Below, in pieces: positions 6,574-8,585 of a DNA stretch of 8,585 nucleotides. The DNA is taken from contig FR891194.1 of assembly GCA_000433515.1 (NCBI GenBank), positions 1 through 8,585 on the forward strand, read 5' to 3'. This DNA comes from Candidatus Colimorpha enterica (GTDB lineage Bacteria > Bacillota > Clostridia > Oscillospirales > CAG-272). Under the pieces are notes generated by a model that was given only the letters and a program-made list of their open reading frames with translations, was not told the origin of the DNA and ran no database searches. Within the stretch, counting starts at the first letter, position 1; each line of letters begins with the position of its first letter. The position numbers and the translations under genes were made by a program.

Positions 6574-6602
6574 ATTTTATCACACTTTCCCCTCCGTGTC
6601 AA
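6574..6602 (-). promoter_or_regulatory. SigA-type promoter of the esterase operon
   Basis: On the minus strand, a perfect TTGACA (6602-6597), a 17-base spacer and TAAAAT (6579-6574) with an extended -10 TG (TGATAAAAT) lie 44 nt upstream of the esterase ATG. No operator or cre-like site was recognised with confidence. Confidence 0.75.
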
Positions 6603-6637
6603 TGACCGCGCAAAAAAACGCTTTAGTGATTTTGGGG

Positions 6638-6897
6638 GGAACGCCGGGCTCTGCCCGGACCTGCCAAGAAAACTTTTTGAAAAAAGTTTTCTTGGAACTT
6701 TCAAAAACTTTTGTAAAAGGGAATCATTGTTTTTGATGGTGCCTCTTGCGGCAGTACACTGAAAATCGAAGTCTGTCTTGATTCAGAGACGCAAACCCGA
6801 CAAATTGTTTTTAGTTCAAAAGTTTTTGGGGGTTCTCAGGGGACTTTTTTCAAAAAGTCACCTGAGCGGGTCCGGTCCGGGCAGCGCCCGGCGTTCC
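6638..6897. repeat. Inverted-repeat intergenic element with paired hairpins (MITE- or BIME-like)
   Basis: The 24-base ends at 6638-6661 and 6874-6897 are inverted copies with one mismatch (core GGAACGCCGGGC then CTGCCCGGACC). Each end is itself a CCGGGC/GCCCGG hairpin. Inside each end is a second hairpin: 6664-6695 (CCAAGAAAACTTTTT against its complement) and 6837-6864 (CAGGGGACTTTTT against its near-complement). Then come inverted copies of CAAAAACTTTTG (6702-6713 and, as its complement, 6817-6828). The two roughly 80-bp arms thus share the same modular order around a unique centre of about 100 bp. No transposase ORF is present and no clear target-site duplication was found. It may be a non-autonomous mobile element or two palindromic repeats in opposite orientation. 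The right end directly abuts the mazF stop codon, so it could also shape the mazF mRNA 3' end. Confidence 0.75.
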
Positions 6898-7275
6898 TCA
6901 CCCAATCGCCCCGCTGCTTTCGCTGAGTCCGAAGCTGACGGCGATGGCTTCGTTGACGCGATCCATGAGGGAATCGTCGAGATGACCCATTTTTTCGCGC
7001 AGGCGGCGCTTGTCGATCGTCCGCACCTGCTCGAGGAGGATGACGGAATCCCTTGCAAGCCCGCCGCCGACCGATGATGTATGCCCGGTCACATCTATGT
7101 GAGTGGGGAGCTTTGCCTTGCCCATACGGCTGGTTATTGCCGCCGCAATGACCGTCGGGCTGTAACGGTTGCCTATGTCGTTCTGAATGATAAGCACCGG
7201 GCGCAGTCCGCCCTGCTCCGACCCGACGACGGGGCTCAGGTCGGCATAAAAAATGTCTCCGCGTTTGCACGTCAT
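6898..7275 (-). CDS. mazF: MazF/PemK-family endoribonuclease toxin
   Basis: This 125-residue protein has the MazF/PemK fold signature: KRGDIFYADLSPVVGSEQGG at the N-terminus, then LRPVLIIQND, TVIAAAITS and the GGLARDSVILLEQVRTIDKRRL block. Arg25 and Thr48 fall at the positions reported as important for catalysis in Bacillus subtilis MazF. Family members cut single-stranded RNA at short specific sequences and inhibit growth when not bound by their antitoxin. The start is supported by AAAGGA 8 nt upstream. No MazE-like antitoxin gene is seen upstream (7276-7495 is non-coding, then the divergent pgeF) or downstream, so the toxin is an orphan within this window. The C-terminal tail (SESSGAIG) runs directly into the inverted-repeat element. 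No convincing promoter was found, but a CTGTTAACAG palindrome (7341-7350) and a hairpin (7289-7316) lie in its upstream region. Confidence 0.92.
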   Translation of the reverse strand: MTCKRGDIFYADLSPVVGSEQGGLRPVLIIQNDIGNRYSPTVIAAAITSRMGKAKLPTHIDVTGHTSSVGGGLARDSVILLEQVRTIDKRRLREKMGHLDDSLMDRVNEAIAVSFGLSESSGAIG

Positions 7276-7288
7276 TTGTCTGTTCCTT

Positions 7289-7316
7289 TCAGGGGAGGAG
7301 CCGGAAAGACTCCTGA
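7289..7316 (-). promoter_or_regulatory. Hairpin in the mazF leader
   Basis: On the minus strand TCAGGAG and CTCC...CTGA flank a short loop, forming a bulged stem just upstream of the AAAGGA ribosome binding site. It could modulate translation or mRNA stability. The stem is imperfect and its function is only inferred. Confidence 0.25.
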
Positions 7317-7340
7317 CCCTTATGTTTTTCTTTTCCTTAT

Positions 7341-7350
7341 CTGTTAACAG
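7341..7350. promoter_or_regulatory. Perfect palindrome CTGTTAACAG, possible operator
   Basis: This is a 10-bp perfect palindrome in the mazF-pgeF divergent intergenic region, about 65 bp upstream of the mazF start. Short palindromes of this sort can arise by chance, and no regulator is identified. Confidence 0.25.
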
Positions 7351-7435
7351 TATTCTCCGCCTGCGCCGCGATAATTCGCGGACGGAAAAATTTGTCCCGA
7401 TATCATTTTACGCCGGAAAGAAAAAACCGTGACGG

Positions 7436-7464
7436 TTGCAAAACCGCGCGCGGTGTGATAGAAT
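7436..7464 (+). promoter_or_regulatory. SigA-type promoter of pgeF
   Basis: TTGCAA (7436-7441), a 17-base spacer and TAGAAT (7459-7464) with an extended -10 TG (TGATAGAAT) lie 31 nt upstream of the pgeF ATG. The -10 region closely resembles that of smpB. Confidence 0.75.
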
Positions 7465-7495
7465 GATAGTATAAAAAACAGTCGGGAGAAAAATC

Positions 7496-8281
7496 ATGTC
7501 GGAATACGGCAATAAATTCTGTATTGAAGAAAAATCCGGAGTTCCGCTTATCGGATGCCGGGAGATACCCTTTCCTCACGGGTTTTCGACGCGGCTCGGC
7601 GGGGTGAGCAGTGAGCCGGGGTACGAAACGCTTGACCTCGGAGCCGGGCGGGACGAAGCGGCGATCAACGAAAACCGGAAAAGGTTTGCCCGCGCGCTTT
7701 CCGGGAAGGACGGAACCCCGCTTGTTTCTGCAAGGCAGATACACTCGGCAAAGGCGGTTTATACCGACCGCCCCGGCGGAGAATACGAATGCGACGCATT
7801 TGTGACCGACGTTCCGGGAATGATCATCGCGGTAAAGACCGCCGACTGCGTGCCGATACTGTTCTGCGACCCGGAAAACCGCGTTATCGGAGCGGCGCAC
7901 GCCGGCTGGAGGGGGACTGTTTCGGGAGTTGCCGCGTCCTGCCTGCGCGAGATGGAGAAGCACGGCGCCGACCTGCACAAAACCGTTGCCGCGATCGGTC
8001 CGTGCATAAAAAGCTGCTGTTATGAGGTTGACGGTAAATTCGTTTCAGCCGTTTCGGCTTCTGAATTTGCCGGGATCTGCATGAAGCACATAACCGGAGC
8101 CGGGGAACACCGCGCCGACCTTCAGCTTATGAACCGGGATATCCTTATTTCCTGCGGAATTCCGTCGGAGAACGTGCATATAAGCGGATTCTGCACCTTT
8201 TGCGGCAGTTCTCTCTTCTTCTCTCACCGTGCCGGACGGGGCGTGAGGGGGCTTATGATGTCGGGGATAATGCTTTCGTAA
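7496..8281 (+). CDS. pgeF: PgeF/YfiH laccase-domain purine nucleoside enzyme
   Basis: This 261-residue member of the Cu-oxidase_4 (YfiH/DUF152) family is related to human FAMIN and bacterial YfiH. Family members catalyse adenosine phosphorolysis/deamination and related purine nucleoside reactions; earlier names were polyphenol oxidase or laccase-domain protein. The family in Gram-negatives is also linked to peptidoglycan-synthesis fidelity. The metal-site residues are present: His83 in QIHS, Cys118 in TADCVP and His135 in HAGWRG. Other blocks include PHGFSTRLGGVS (28-39), AAIGPCI (165-171) and the C-terminal FCTFC...FFSHRAG. Length is typical. GGGAGA at 7484-7489 lies upstream of the ATG, and the gene has its own promoter. 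It is divergent from mazF with no evident functional link. It ends in TAA. Confidence 0.93.
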   Translation: MSEYGNKFCIEEKSGVPLIGCREIPFPHGFSTRLGGVSSEPGYETLDLGAGRDEAAINENRKRFARALSGKDGTPLVSARQIHSAKAVYTDRPGGEYECDAFVTDVPGMIIAVKTADCVPILFCDPENRVIGAAHAGWRGTVSGVAASCLREMEKHGADLHKTVAAIGPCIKSCCYEVDGKFVSAVSASEFAGICMKHITGAGEHRADLQLMNRDILISCGIPSENVHISGFCTFCGSSLFFSHRAGRGVRGLMMSGIMLS

Positions 8282-8353
8282 CTTATCCGGTTCTTTTTGT
8301 CCGGACACATGCGGTTTTTTGGTAAAAAAGCACGGGAATTGCGTTATGAACAT

Positions 8354-8382
8354 TTGACATTTTGCCATAAACGTGGTATAAT
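8354..8382 (+). promoter_or_regulatory. Perfect-consensus SigA promoter of glgB
   Basis: TTGACA (8354-8359), exactly 17 bases, and TATAAT (8377-8382) lie upstream of glgB. The predicted start near 8389 gives a leader of about 32 nt. No clear intrinsic terminator for pgeF separates it from this promoter; 8284-8325 has only short weak stems next to a T-run. Confidence 0.88.
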
Positions 8383-8420
8383 TCTAATAGAATGATACCG
8401 TGCAGGAGAGGAGAGCGGAG

Positions 8421-8585
8421 ATGAACCTGAAAGAAGCCGAAAAACTGTTTCTCGGAGGCTGTTCCGATGACGCATACAGATATCTCGGCGCACATCCCGC
8501 GGAGAACGGGTACGTTTTCCGGGTATATGCACCGAACGCAAGAAGCGTGCGCCTTGTCGGAGATTTCAACGGCTGGGACACGACA
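8421..8585 (+). CDS. glgB: 1,4-alpha-glucan branching enzyme GlgB, N-terminal part
   Basis: The first 55 codons are in the window and the gene runs off the end. The frame starts MNLKEAEKLFLGG and reads YRYLGAHPAENGYVFRVYAP (19-38), followed by NARSVRLVGDFNGWD (39-53). These are hallmarks of the branching-enzyme N-terminus and its CBM48 domain: the YxxLGAHP block, then R-V-x-APNAxSVxLVGDFNGWD. GlgB makes alpha-1,6 branches in glycogen by moving short glucan chains, in the cytoplasm. The catalytic GH13 domain lies outside the window, so integrity cannot be judged. The AGGAGAGGAGAG stretch (8404-8415) provides the ribosome binding site, and a perfect consensus promoter lies 39 nt upstream. Other glycogen-branch debranching or GH13 enzymes with CBM48 are less likely because of the LGAHP motif. 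Confidence 0.9.
   Translation, partial: MNLKEAEKLFLGGCSDDAYRYLGAHPAENGYVFRVYAPNARSVRLVGDFNGWDTT

Noticed and set aside
8284..8325. Intrinsic terminator after pgeF
   Set aside because: Only short stems (CCGG/CCGG, CCG/CGG) lie near the T-runs. They are too weak to call with confidence.
1..8585. CRISPR array, riboswitch or tRNA genes
   Set aside because: No regularly spaced repeats, no recognised riboswitch core and no cloverleaf apart from the tRNA-like domain of tmRNA were seen.

Overview
The window looks like chromosomal DNA from a gut- or rumen-type Clostridia/Oscillospirales bacterium (Ruminococcus-like). This is an inference from moderately high GC coding sequence that still uses ATA and AGA codons, strong SigA-type promoters of the form TTGnnA-17-TAnAAT, Gram-positive style ribosome binding sites, the gene families present, and interspersed palindromic repeats. 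No species can be named from sequence alone. TAA and TGA both serve as stops.

Layout. Positions 1-144 hold several hairpins and short repeats with no gene. A promoter at 145-173 drives a plus-strand pair: an RNHCP-domain zinc-ribbon protein (203-541) and an XRE-type regulator with a long helical C-terminal region (567-1658). A second promoter (1707-1735) drives smpB (1769-2239). The mature tmRNA gene ssrA (2245-2609) follows after only 5 nt and ends in a strong intrinsic terminator. SmpB and tmRNA are the two partners of trans-translation ribosome rescue.

Positions 2660-2740 contain a nested palindrome and a tandem 11-bp repeat. Beyond this, on the minus strand, lies a carbohydrate-esterase operon read from a promoter at 6574-6602. 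It contains an intact SASA-type (sialate O-acetylesterase family) SGNH esterase without a signal peptide (6530-4572). Overlapping it by ATGA is a lipoprotein-type paralogue (4575-2971) interrupted by a single in-frame TAA. A small in-frame ORF of doubtful status (2970-2740) follows directly.

Positions 6638-6897 are a roughly 260-bp inverted-repeat element with paired hairpins whose stems covary. It abuts the stop codon of a MazF/PemK-type toxin (7275-6898, minus) that has no antitoxin gene beside it in this window. Divergently, pgeF/yfiH (7496-8281), a purine nucleoside/laccase-domain enzyme, has its own promoter. The start of glgB (8421 to the window end, partial) sits behind a perfect-consensus TTGACA-17-TATAAT promoter.

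Most of the window is ordinary housekeeping and accessory content. I found no clear new multi-gene system. The items most worth a second look are the nonsense-interrupted esterase, the structured inverted-repeat element, the orphan mazF, and the short ANTELAAA tmRNA tag.
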